Shown piece by piece: positions 23,801 through 37,600 of a stretch of 64,000 nt of DNA. Location: assembly GCA_024195265.1 (NCBI GenBank), contig JAJLRJ010000008.1, positions 20,643,958 through 20,707,957 on the forward strand, given 5' to 3'. Source of the DNA: Dendrophyllia cribrosa. Lineage: Eukaryota > Cnidaria > Anthozoa > Scleractinia > Dendrophylliidae. A program made the translations under genes and the position numbers. Below the pieces are notes generated by a model that was given only the letters and a program-made list of their open reading frames with translations, did not search any database and was not told the DNA's origin. The first letter of the stretch is position 1. Every line of letters begins with the position of its first letter.

Positions 23801-26800
23801 GAAAATAAAGAGGTTTATACGGTAACTGAAACGTTTATTGCGCGCATTTCACACGGTGAATTTTCACAAAAATTGGCAGATTGGTAGGATTTTCTTTGTT
23901 CGAGATCACAAAGAAAAGACAAACCCAATAAACGTAAAAAACGAAAAGTGAGTAAATTGCCGAAAATTATGTACCGATTTTTTTATGGCTTTGTCATATG
24001 AGACTTACTGAATATTTCTTCTGTTTCACCAAAAATCGTGAATTTTTACCGTGTAAAAACCGAGAAAATCCGTTGAGAGGTTTGCTAGCCTTGAACAATA
24101 AGCCCAACATCATTGGTTGCCTTGGTAACGAGACAAGGCTGCCAAATTAGACTTCTCCGTAAACGAGAAAGCCTAAGCTACGTGTATATGTATATTATGC
24201 CTAGTATCGCGAAACAAAACTCTCGAAAGACAGCAATAAGATCGTGTATATTTATTTGGAAGACTGGCCAATAACTATATGGAGCTACCTTAATTCAGAC
24301 AACCTGCCGTTGATTGCATAACAATTATGATAACATTGATGTATGACTTGTTCCTTTCACAAAAGAAGTCTAGATGTAATCTTTATAATGCAAATAAAAT
24401 GAAATTCTGTTAAAACTTCTAACATTTGGTATTTTTTACCATTTTCTTCTTTTCTCAGGTCCAACAAAGAGGCCTACAAGAAGACCAACGAAACCTCAAC
24501 GTAGGTGCCAGCTAATTAAGACGAAAACTAGCAAACAACTTCTACTATAATCCTCAATTAAGTTGGTGTGAAAGCTTATAAAATGTTTTCCTTTTAATTT
24601 TATGCTACTTGATTATCTCATGCCTGCAAAAAAGATTCATGCAAAAAATAAGATGAAAATTGAAACCTGTCAGAAGAGTTTTAAGGCTTGAATCTGTCTT
24701 TTCTTTAGGTCTTCCAGATGCTGTAGCCTTCTATCCATTGACCATTCAATACCGAGGTACCGATGTCGGTCGCAATAAAAATCCTCCGGGTAAACTTAAC
24801 AACGTAAGACCAGCGCCAGGCCCCGATGGAAGAACCGGTGGGTCGTATAGTTTCCTTGGAACACCCAACAGTTTTATCGAGTTCCCTAACACAGGGAAAC
24901 TGGACACCCAGAACTCAATTACGTTGTTGGCATGGGTGAATCCTAAAGGAGGTGCTGGTCCTATCTTCAACTACAATCCCAGAGGCTTTGGAGTCCATTT
25001 TTGGGTGACGCGCGCAGGGCGACTGTTCATTCGTTTCGTGCGACGCACGCGTGTTTTTACCCAACCGCTGATCAGCCGCCGCCTTAGACTCCGATCGTGG
25101 AGTTTTGTCGGAGCAACTTACGATCAAACGACGGGAATTGCAACGCTGTATGTCAACGATAAGGCAGTCGTTACCAAAGCCCTTGGTCGGATACGTTTAT
25201 CAACAAATTATCCCGCCAGAATGGGGGCAAGGATCGGTGATCGTCGTTACTTCAAGGGCTGGATCACGTGCATGCAGGTTTATGACGTGGCTCTCCCGCA
25301 ACGGCTTATTAGGATCGCGAAACGACTTTGTTTTAAAGGTATTTAATACTTTTAAAATTACAGCTGCGGTTTTGCTTATATATACATGTAGTTTTCTTTC
25401 ATTTATTATAAGTAATGCTTATTTCCTATACTTTTACTCAGGCGACCCAGTTCCACATCAAATTGTTAGCATAAAAACACTTTTGTTCTTTCACCTACTA
25501 ATTTAAGGCATAGAACGTTCACTGTCCCGGCTGAAATATCGTGTTTTCCTGATTATGGGGGCAGACCTGCAACTTTCGTAATGCCTCACAGGATTGGCTA
25601 AGAAAACAATAGAATAAACAACACAACAATGGACCCTGGCCCTAAAACCAATAGAGGTGCATCTCATCCAGGTCCAATGAAATTAGAGGTTCCGAAGAGG
25701 TGCAGGCCCACTGGATTATGGCCAGGAGCTTGCTTTAAGCTTACTTTATTATCTTGAAATTGGAAGAACAATCTCCAAAAGTGATAAAAGCAAAGAAATA
25801 TGAACTAAACAGACAAAATTTCTTGACCGCCTGTCAATAAACCAAATTTCCACTTCAAATTTCCACATCAATCCTTGCAATCCTGCACTTTATCTCCAAA
25901 CTACTGCTTTTGTTTTGCTCTATAGAATCATTTTATCCAACTAAGTTGTATATTTGGTGGCATTTGGCGATATAACGTGGAAATAAGGCGAGCGAAATTT
26001 TGCTATTTTGGCGGGACAGTGACCTTTTAACCTTTTCACTCCCAGAGTCAATTATGGAGCCATTTAGTGTATTTCTAACTTTTAAGTCTGTGGACGAAAA
26101 CCTATGGTGTGACCATTCAAATGAAACCTCTTCAGCAGTACTTTTGCATGGTACCATTTGTTTTTCAATATTTTACAAAATGAACTTTGGGATTTTTCTT
26201 GAATTTTGATCTTTGGTACTCTTGGGAATTAAAGGGTTAAGTTTCACTACTATACCTAGGGCGTATTCTTATGATACTAGTTTGGCTATTCTTCTTGGTC
26301 AGTAACTTGCGAATACAACCGCCTCTCATCGCTTCCGGCCTGCTAGGGGCGTTCGCGCGAGAAGACCTTACCGAGCGAACGCCCAAAGTGGCCCGGTTAG
26401 CCGCGAGAGGCGGCTGTATTCGCGGGCTAGTTTGGCCGGTAGTTTCATTTCGGTTTCGGAATAACAGAAGCCGCGAAATATCAAGTCTCAAAAAAATGCC
26501 ACTCTGCCTATGAATAAACTCCATTTCGTTCTTTTTGCTATGATTCGATTGCCGAATGCACATAACACAATTTTATTCATTCCGTATATGATTACTCCGG
26601 CATAGTATACCAAGACACGCGCACTTAATGTTGACTTCACATGTTACGTATGGTTACTGTATCTGCGCACTTCGTCGCAGGTACTTCTGCTTAGATGCTG
26701 TCTTTCCTAATTATTCCATGTTACTTTTTTTAGCCTACCCAACTCCGAGGCCAACTCCACAACCAAGTACCTTGGCACCTGGGAAAAGTAAGAAAATATT

Positions 26801-28554
26801 AATATAATAAGTTATTTTTTGTTCTCGTTATAAAAATAATAACGCTAAAAAGAACGACGTTTCGACTGTTCGACGGTCATTCTCAAGTTCGAATTGTATA
26901 ACAAATATGTTAAAACAGTAAAAGCGTTAAAAATATGTACATTGTAACAATAATAAATAAGAATATTTAAAGTTGAAAAGGACAAGAATGTTAAAACAGT
27001 AAAAGCGCTAAAAATGAAAATAGAGGTGATGAGAGTCATAAATAGTTAAATGACTTTGTGCGGATCGAGTCACACTATTTCTTAAGTTTCGGCTTTAGGC
27101 CTTTGATAAAAGGTCTGTATACCGTGGTTAGTTACTTCATTTGGCAATATATATGAGGCTTATTAGTAGCGATTTAAGGCGACGTTGACCTTCCCTCTGC
27201 CCAAGGGAAATAACTGTTTCCTTCCTTCAGTCTGCAGAGCTCGCATCGATCTTGGCTTCCTCTTGGACGGCACCAACAGTCGCTACAGATTTAACCAAAT
27301 TCTCAAAGTCGTCTACCAACTCCTCAGATATTTCGACATATCGAGAATCTACACCCGCGTCGGTATCCTTACTTACTCAACCAGTGCTATACCTGTGTTT
27401 CACTTCAAACGCCTGACGCGCAAATACGACGTGTTAAGAGCGGTTAGAAAGATAAGTTTTCCACGAGGACTGTCCTACACTGGACGAGCCTTGCGTTTTG
27501 CCGGGAGATACTTGTACGCTGGAAGCCGGCGGTCGTTTTCGCGGTCCAAAGTACTTGTTGTCCTCACTGGTGGACGATCGTTCGATGGCGTCAGACGGCC
27601 AGCTGAGATGTTGAAGCGAGACGGCGTTGAGATTTTTGCGGTTGGAATGGGTGGAAGTGGAAGTAGTAGATATTTGTCTTCGATGGCATACGACCGTTAC
27701 CATGTGTTTAATGCGCGCTCTAGATTGGGGTTAAGGAATGTTGTGAAAAAATTGGTTGCTAAAATCTGTGCAGCTACTCCATTTAGAAAACCAACACCCA
27801 CAAGTAAGTGTTTCTTTGTTTTCTTTGCTTTCTGTTTTAGTCGGTCGAGTAGTGCCTTCACAACGTAATAACATAGTTCAATATTGCTTTGGAGTACTGT
27901 CTAATTTAAACAGGTCTTCATCCCGTGGTTAACTTTGTCAGAAGGAACAATTTTCAACAATTCGGGAAATGACAATTGCAATAATTTCCATGAAATATTC
28001 GGAAAACAATTTCAAGTCTTCACATCGCAGGATAATTCCAGCGACGGATCCAGACCGTACCAGACCGCATCGTAGGGTGGGGGGGGGGGGGGGTGGGGGG
28101 GGGGAGTTTATGAATAAGGGGGTGCGGAGTGAATAGTGGAGGTGTCCGGGGTGGCTGCCCCCTTTTAATGATCTTGCACAAAAATAAGGCCCGACGCGCC
28201 GATCATTTATTCAGTCTCCAACATTTCCACTCTGCCCCCCCCCCCCCCCCCCCCCCCCCTCCATCCCTATTCCCTACGGGACCCCTTATGATGGAGCCTG
28301 GATCCCCCACTGTTCCAATACGGTATTTTCGGGACCCGAGATCAACTAAGGTGCCCGCCTGCAGGGACAACTTTTAACGAATTATAGTAAAAGACTAACT
28401 TAACTTGTCCTCAAGTTTTAGAGAGATGTCCGTCATATGTTTAGCATTAATAGGGTACATTAATTAACTTGTCTGTCTTTGCTTGTTTGCTTACAGGACC
28501 ACGAAGCATACCAACACGTCCAACACAAAAGCTTGGTAAGGAATCTTAGTACTG

Positions 28555-28608
<54 letters not shown>

Positions 28609-31600
28609 TATCTTTTCAAGCATATTTTTAACAACTATTCACTGAAGTGGAGGCGGCTAGTCGTGGCCACTGGCCACCAATACTGAGGTTAGTAGTTGTT
28701 TTAGTATATACCAAAACAGTGAGATAATATAGCACGAAAATGATGATTTTTAACTCCTTTATTCCTGTCAACGATAACAATTTTCGCGCGAAAATTCCCT
28801 GGAGGTGACTAGCACTTGCTATCCATATAATTTCCGTAGCCAATCAGAGCGCGCTAACAACGCTTTCCACCGTTTTAGAATATACTAATTATGGTTATTA
28901 ACGTTCAAAATATCATATCAATATTTTTCTTTTCCAGTTCCTCCTCCAGCAATGGGTATTTACCCATTAAATGGCATCAACCGTGGGAAGGACATTGGAC
29001 CGTTTAAAAACCCAAGTGCTAAACTTGTCAATGTAGTGTCTAAGAACGGGCCCGATGGGCTTCCTGCTGGTTCCTACCAACTCCAAGGATTCGCTAACAG
29101 CTACATATACTTCCCAAATACGGGGCGTCTGGATACACAGAACTCAATCACCATCCTGCTGTGGCTGATGCCGGAAAGCGCCGGTCCCGTCTTCCATTAC
29201 ATGCCCCGGGGAATCGGCGTCAACCTCCGTATGATCAGCCGTAGGGTCATCCGTGCGGAGTTTGTCAGCCGCAATCGGAAGGTTACCAAACGAATCTCTA
29301 GGAGGATTCGATCGCGAGTGTGGAACTACATCGCGGCGACGTACGATTATAACACGCGTCTAGCGACGATGTGGCTGGATTCCATTCCTATAACGCAGCG
29401 ATATATCGGAAGGATTCGACTGGCGACAAATTACCCGGCGGTATCTGGACGTAGACCCGGTGATCCCCGGCACTTCCGTGGCCGTATTGCTTGTCTTCAG
29501 ATCTACAACCTCGCGCTGAATTCCTATCAGATAAGGAAACTCAAGAGGTTCTGTTTCCGCGCAAGTAAGTTGACGCTAGTTAAATAGTAATTTTAGCATG
29601 ATTATTTTCTTGCCAAATAACATAAATTTTCCAATTGCGTCTTGAATTCGTGGTTCTTGATATTAGAACCCCCTGATAAAGAAAGTGTATTAATTGGATC
29701 GTCCGGACGAGGGTAACTCTAGAGAAGACTGTGGTTGGCGAGTGATGTTTTGAGAACTTGAGCAGAAGTCATCTTACTTTTGATTCTGTCAATGAAATCC
29801 TATGGTGTGACCATTCAAATGAAACCTCTTCAGCAGTACTTTTGCATGGTGCCATTTGTTTTTCAATATTTTACAAAATAAGATATTTGGGATTTTTCTT
29901 GAGTTTTGACTTTTGGCACTTTTGGGAGTGAAAGGGTTAAAGGAACACAAAGTATTTTTGTTTTATACAATAACAGGTAAGAAAAACTAGCCTCGTAGTA
30001 CTCGACTGTGATCATAACTGTTCAAGGAATTTTTCCTAATTTTGGCATTTTTCACGTCAACAAAACTACCCTTCGCTTTGGTTTCGTCTTTTTCTTAATT
30101 GTCAATATCTTCTGCTTAACTGTTTTTCGATGCCTTCACTTGTTTTTTAAATTGTCCGCCATGTTGGACAAAGAGAGGAAACAAGTTGTCCATGACGTCA
30201 GCTATACGTCTGATCATAGGTAATGAATGACAATCAAAATGCGCGTATAATTCAGTATATTGAATAATATGTTTTAACAACACGTCTATTACTTTGTCTT
30301 TTTAGAGCCCGTGACGCCATCTCCAACAGTCCCCAGTAAGTTGAACGTCAGTAACACCGAACTCTAAAAGCGCGCATGGAACACATTTCCGTCTTTTTCT
30401 TTTGTGTTTTTTTGTTGTTGTTGTTTCGTTGCCGTACAGTTTTACACTCCCTCAATATGGATACTTTGTTATTAAGTAATGCTCGCCATAAGAACTACGG
30501 CAAACCTCATTGTTCTGCAGCATTGGCTCTTTCCCACATAGAATATCTTTGGTTTCAAGAATAGAGGAGGAGCTGATGGTTCATAATTATATTTCATTAT
30601 TAAAATAAAGAAAATTCATTTGCGTCACAAATAAATTTCAGGAAATGTTCGTGCTTAACCAACCAGAATAGCAGAAGACAATAGCTAATAATTTGCTTCT
30701 TTGATGAAGTTCCCCAAATAAAATATCTTTTAAAACTTGCATGTTATGCGATTGGGTCTTAGATTGATTGAAACCTTAAAAAAAATTAGACAAAATGCAC
30801 CTTGAACCCTTGAGTCTAGGCCAATGAGATCACTAGTTGTAACAATGAAAAAAGTTGACATTCCATCGTGCATGGCCGTTGGCGCTTTCCTTCTTATGCG
30901 AATCATTACTTAAGACCCTTTCCGTGGTCTCTAAATTTGTGGCGTTTTTGAATGGCGACATCCCGCTTATCTTCACTTGCAATACCATACTTTATTGCAA
31001 CCCTCCCTGTGGGGCTTTTCAGTATCAATTAATAACTAAATTGCAGTAAGAAGAAAAAAACTACGATATACTTTAATGATACAAAATATTTTGGAATAGC
31101 ATCTTTCTCGGGACTTACAGAGTTAAGCGAGTGACAAGTTTTTACAGAAAAAAAGATTTGAAGATTAGGCCACTTCAAGACTCTCGGTTTTAAATTTTTA
31201 TGTTGTTGTTGTTGTTGTAAGACTCGTTATTTTCATTGGTTCTTTATAGGACTGCCTCGCATCGTTGCTATATACCCTCTGGACGAACAGAACAAAGGAC
31301 GTGACGTCAGTAGGAGCCGGAACCCTACCGGTAAACTCGTTGGTGTGCGAACAGGACCGGGACCCGACGGATGGCCGAACACAGCTGCGGAGTTGTTCGG
31401 GAATAAGAACAGTTACATTGAGTTCCCGAATACAGGGAAACTAGACACCAGAAACTCCATAACCGTTCTAGCCTGGGTTCTGCATTTAGGAAACTCGGGA
31501 CCCATTTTCAACTATAACCGTGGGCCGCGATGGGGAGTCCATCTGTGGATGACACGGCCACGGCAATTCTTTGCACGGTTTGTGAGACGCGATGGACGTT

Positions 31601-34600
31601 TTACCACGCCGCTTGTCACCCACGGCGGAAACGTGCGCTACAAGGCGTGGAATTATGTCGGTGCAACATATGATGGAAATACAGGCATGGCGACTCTCTG
31701 GGTGAACAACCGACCAGTGGTTCGGACCAACATCGGGCGGATTAGTCTGGCTACGAATCGAGCCGTGCGAATGGGCGCAAAGATCGGTGACCGGCGTTAT
31801 TTCCGGGGTAGGGTATCCTGTGTTCAGGTGTACAGTGTGGCTCTGAACCGGAAGCAGATCATCCATGCTTCAAAGAGGTGTTTTAAACGTAAGTCTGTTA
31901 ACATATCCCGTTGTATTATATGAAATTTAAAAAGTGTTAATCCGATATAAAATTTCCTAAGTTGCATATTGTATACCATCATATTTATAAATTACCTACA
32001 GATAAAAGTTTATAAACCTTTGAACGGTAAATTTAATGCTGTTTGATCTTTTTTTATTTTTTTAGGACAACCACCCCCAGCACCACCGGCGCCAGGTATG
32101 AAGATTATATTGTCTCTATTTCTCTTTAATTCTATAACCAGCACAAGCAAGGAGCGCTCGCCCCCAATACTCTGACAAATTTATGTTCTGTAATACATTA
32201 TGCTGTATTGTGCCATTCTAGAATGTATTGTAAAACTATTGTTATGGTCATATAATACAATACAATGCTATACATAAATTTGTCTGAGTATTGGACAACC
32301 CTCAACTTGAGAGTGCTATTAATGAGTGTGCTAAGTCTGTCTGAGTTTACGTCACACATTTTAACGTTTGATTGACAGCTGCGAAGTTCTGCGAGAGACT
32401 TTGACTCAGTATATATTAGTCCGGAACACGCAAATTGTTATGACAAAGTTCGACACTGTAATTTCAGGTCGCGAAAGACAACAGAATTGTACATGTGGGT
32501 AACAATGAATATGATTGACTGTGTGAGTGATTGCTGGGCACGTTCATGTATGTGTTTTAACTTATGGGCGTAAAGCCCCCTCAAGGTAAAGTTAACTCTC
32601 TATTGTTTGTCATTTCAGTCTGCAAAACCGTTATAGACCTCGGCTTCCTGATCGATGGTTCTGGAAGCATCGAATATCACGGCCGTGGCAACTTCCAATT
32701 GATGCTTGACTTCATCAAGTCTATTGTTGTCACGCTGCCTATCTCCAGAACCCAGTCACGCGTCGGTGCTGTTCTTTTCTCCACGAGGCCCATTCCTCTA
32801 TTTAGATTTGGTCAGATGAACACTGTCACGCACATCACACAAGCTATTGACAGCATCCGGTACCCACGTGGTAGCACATATATCGGCAAGGCGTTGGCTT
32901 TCACCAGGAGATATCTATTCCGCGGACGTAGACGCCGTAACTGCAAGCGTATTCTTATCATGCTCACAGACGGCATATCACAGGATCGCGTGTCACGACA
33001 AGCTGTGCTTATGAAGGCGAGGGGCGTGGAGGTTTTTGTTGTCGGTATTGGGAAAGCGCTGAAGAGACGTCAGCTGTTACAGATTGCAAAAGACAGGCAG
33101 CATGTTTCTGTTGTATCATTCAGGGGACTGGCTACATTGTCGAAGGCGATAAGATCTAAAATCTGTCAAATTGTAACACCAACAGGTTTGTGCATTGGGA
33201 AAGTATTCTCAGATAACCCTGATTCCTGTGATTTAGAGGCAACTTCTTTTTGAATGCTGCAATCTCATTCCTTTAGTTATGATTACATTTACTGCCATTA
33301 TATGAGCCAACCAATTACAACGCTCCTTGATAACAGATAGAAGCATTGGGGGGGGGGGGGGGGGGGGGTGGGGTGCGTGCAGAGAATCATTTATTAATTT
33401 AATTTTATTTGTTTATTAACTTATTGTACTTTTGGACAATTCTTCGTTATAGTTTTGGTCATAGATTCATGACTACCGTCACGAATATAGAGTCATTTCT
33501 TCGAAGATAAGTTTGTTTGTAAAACAATCAACCATAACTAATGTATTCACCTATGTCTTTGCCTTTCGTTTCAGTTTCGCCAGTTCCACCTACGCCGAAA
33601 AGAGGTGAGTCTTTGATGAATTAAACTGAATATGCGATCGTGTCCTACGCAGCCGTTGTTTGTGTCATAATGACCAAAATAACAGCTCCATAAAGAACAA
33701 GATATCATATGGATAAGCTTGCTAACATGGTACGTATACGTGTTAGCCTGTGTGTCCATAGTATGATGCAATTAGTACTTACCTCCATTCTAACAAAAAA
33801 CTATCTTTTGCAGTTCCCCTTCCGAGAACACTGGCCGTGTATGCATTAGACGGTAAACGACGAGGAAGGGACATCAGCCGAAGTAAGAACCCGACGGCAA
33901 TTTTAATGGGCGTTGGCCCTGCTTTAGGTCCAGACGGGCGCCGAGACGGATCTTTACAATTCTATGGACGACGAAACAGCTATGTAGAAATCCCTAACAC
34001 GGGAAAGTTGGACGCCAGGTACTCAATAACCATTCTCGTTTGGGTGTTCCACGAGGGTGTGTCAGGTCCTATCTTCAATTATAACCCGCGTGGCTTCGGC
34101 GTCCACTTATGGATGACAGGACGCCGCGAACTTTTCGTGCGCTTCGTAAGGCGCTCGCGACGATTCACCAAAGCAGTTAAAAGCCGGCGAATCAAGTACA
34201 AGGCGTGGAACTACGTTGGTGCGACTTATGACGAACGAACAGGCATAGCAACGCTGTATATTAATTCGAGACCAGTTGCCTACAAGCGAATAGGCCGCAT
34301 ACAGTTGTCTACAAATTACCGCATAAGGCTTGGTGCTCGGGTTGGTGACAGGCGATATTTCCGCGGAAGACTTTTTTGTGCGCAGGTGTACAGTGTTGCA
34401 CTCAACCGGAAACAAGTCGACGAAGCCAAGCGGAAGTGCTTTTTGCCAGGTTGGTGTGTGCCTCTTTTTCCTTCGAATCAAAAATCATATTGGCTAGCCT
34501 GCCCTTCCGTCTTCGGAAGGAAGGATATAGGAGACGTCTGCACGCAAGCTTAATCCTACCTTTTGTCTATTTTGAAAGATAAGTTCAAGATTTCATTCAC

Positions 34601-37600
34601 AGTTAGTAACTGCAGTATCATCAGAGCAGTATTCAATTGAGTGTGAAAAGTAATTACACAATTGCTTTGGTTTTGCATTGCTACGCTTTGTGATTGGCTA
34701 AAAAATCTCGCGCCACTTTCTCGACCAATCAGAAGTAAAACCAAAACCAATCGTGACTTGCTCGCACGCGTTTTCCCGCGCTTGTCACCGCCGACATGAA
34801 ATTGCTTCGAGCTCTGATTGGTTCATTGGATTGTTTACGACTGCTGTGATTGGTCAGAGTAATTACTTTGGTTTTGGTTTTACGACACTCAATTGAAAAC
34901 TGCTCTAAGATCTGCGAAACTGTGATTTTGGTGATGTCTCGTTTGCTTAGGTGTTAGGTCAAAAGACGCGATTCGCTAATACTGACTGCTAACAGTTTAT
35001 AAGTCGAAAGACGACCTCGAATAAATGAAATGAGTAAACGGACAACGACAAATTTAATCAAGGTATGTAGGTGACTACCTACACAAAAAAGTAACCTTAA
35101 GACAAACGTCAAACTTAGGGTGGTGATTATAACTTCTAAAACTCATTAATATTTCATGGAGGGAACACAAAGGAAATCACTGCCGTGAAGGAGATTTGGA
35201 TACCTGGTCTTAGATAGCATAGATTTTGGCGATTTTATTTATTCGTTTTCACCGCATTTAATGTTCAGTTTGAGACGCTACATCTAACACTCGAAAGAGT
35301 GTTTCATCAGGTATCCAAACATCTCGAAGTAGGTTAAAAAAGCTCGGCTGCGTCTCGTTTTTCAACCCACTTCTCGGTGTTTGGATTTCCCGATGAAACA
35401 CTCTCCCTCGTGTTTGATATATTACTTGTAAAAATGTTCTTCATTGCAGTTCCACCACCAACACCACCGCCACATACCCCGCGTCCAACACCACCACCAC
35501 GAGGTAACAAATAGTTTCATAATTTTACAGACACCTTTTATCTTCTTATCACGCTATGGGTAATGAGAGGAATTAACATTCATTTGCTTTCTCTTCATCG
35601 CTTAGTTTGCAGAGCAAGAATCGATCTCGGCTTCCTTGTGGACGCATCGCCCGGCAGATTCAGCTCCCGTGTGATAATGCAGTACATCAAGGAGACGGTC
35701 AGGCGATTTGAAGTTTCCAGCACAAGAGTGAGAATCGGCATCGTGCTTTACACTTCCAGACCCACATTAATCATGCGTTTTGGAAGAACCTACGCTCGAG
35801 TGCAAATTTACCGAGTTGTGGACCGGATGCAGCTGAGAGGCCGCGGTGGAAGATACCTCGGAAGGGCCCTGACTTACACAGGACGGTACCTCTTCAAAAG
35901 CAAGCCACGCTGCGGGCGAAGGAGAGTGCTTATCGTTTTAACAAGCGGAAAGTCACGTGATAGAATAACGCGGCCCGCAAGGCGCTTACATGCCTCTGGT
36001 GTTGAGATATATGCCATTGGTATCGGAAGAGTGAGAAAAAGATCTCTGTTGCAGATTGCCACGGGGTCTAGACACGTGTTTAATGTCGCCGCAAGAAGAC
36101 TGGTGTCAATTACGCGGATAATTAAGGACAGGATCTGTAGCTCGCCAGGTAGGTGCTATTTGTGTGTCATCAGTTGAACGAGCCAGAGTTGGGTGAAATA
36201 CATGATACTGCGTACAGACACAACACTTGTTTTAGATGTCTATTAAAGAACCAATGTTTCAATAAATCATTAAAAGCAACGGTCACACAACACATCTCCG
36301 CCGTATGGCCAGTACCTTACGCATGCTCACAGCCATATCACTCGGGCAGTGGCAATCATGGACAGCTTTTTCTCCGTGTTAGGACTCATGGTTGTGCGCA
36401 TGCGTACGGTATTGGCCATGTACATGAACCACGTTGATGTATTGTGTTTAATGGTTTATTAAACCTATGTTTTGTTATAGATCAATCGTCAATTGAAGTT
36501 CAAGTCAAGATAAATTTATTCCAATTTCACTAAAATTTTGCAAAATATGATGCGCCACGATATTGAGAAACAAAAGAAGCACATAGCCACATCGTACGAA
36601 GAGAGATTTCTTTCTTGAAGTAAATTGTATTTTCTAGTTGTGTTTGTTCCGACTTGCTCCTTTGAGATTTCATTATCCATGTTATAATATCATTATGGTA
36701 AAAATATGCCCTAGTTAATACGTTTGTTCATTGATTTTATTATATGGCGAGATCTTGTAAAGATATAACGCGTGCTGTGATTGGCTAATACTCGGGGCCG
36801 AATTTTCCCGAAATGCCCACGGGCATAATGAGCGATGTTTATGTCCGGCTGGAAAATTGCGAACAACAGCGCAGCAAGGTAAAATGTCAGGGGACAGCCA
36901 TATAACAAATAATTTGCTCGGTCCGTACCATAAAGACCTCGGACGATATTTTCCCAGTATGGCCCTCGCGCTCGGTTAAGAAGGAGTAATTAATGACCTT
37001 TAATTTACCTTAGTTATCATATCAGGGGGAGCCGTTGCTGTCTATCCATTCACGAGTGCCTCGCGTGGAAGTGACGTCAGCAGGTTCAGGAATCCAACAG
37101 CCCGGCTTGTTGGTCTCTCACTCACCAAAGGCCCCGACAGACATCCACAGGGAGCTTATTATTTCCCAGGGAAAAATAGGCGAACTGGAAGAGGCAGCTA
37201 TGCTTTGATCCCAAACAACGGCTGTCTAGACACCCGATACTCCATAACAATTATTGCCTGGGTGTACCCAGAAAAACCCGGTCCCATACTGCACTACAAC
37301 CCCAAAGGGTGGGGACTCCATTTTTGGTTGACTCGCCCTAATGAGCTATACTTCCGGTTAATGCCAAGGCAAGGCTCGCGCCGGAGAGTGAAACCACTGA
37401 CCAGTAAAGCGGTTAAGCCGTTTACATGGAACTACGTCAGCGCCACGTATGATCATCGCACAGGACTTGCAACTCTTTGGGTGAATGGGTTGCCGGTGGC
37501 TCAGAGAAATGTCGGCAAATTCGCACTGGGACTGGCCACTAATTATCCGGTTGTCGTGGGTCAGAGGCCTGGGGATAGCCGTGTCTTCCGTGGGCGTATA

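Noticed and set aside
25442..25505. Possible extra linker exon gcgacccagttccacatc after LamG2
   Set aside because: The acceptor is plausible, but the frame runs to a stop with no good in-phase donor; 26734-26787 fits both phase and composition.
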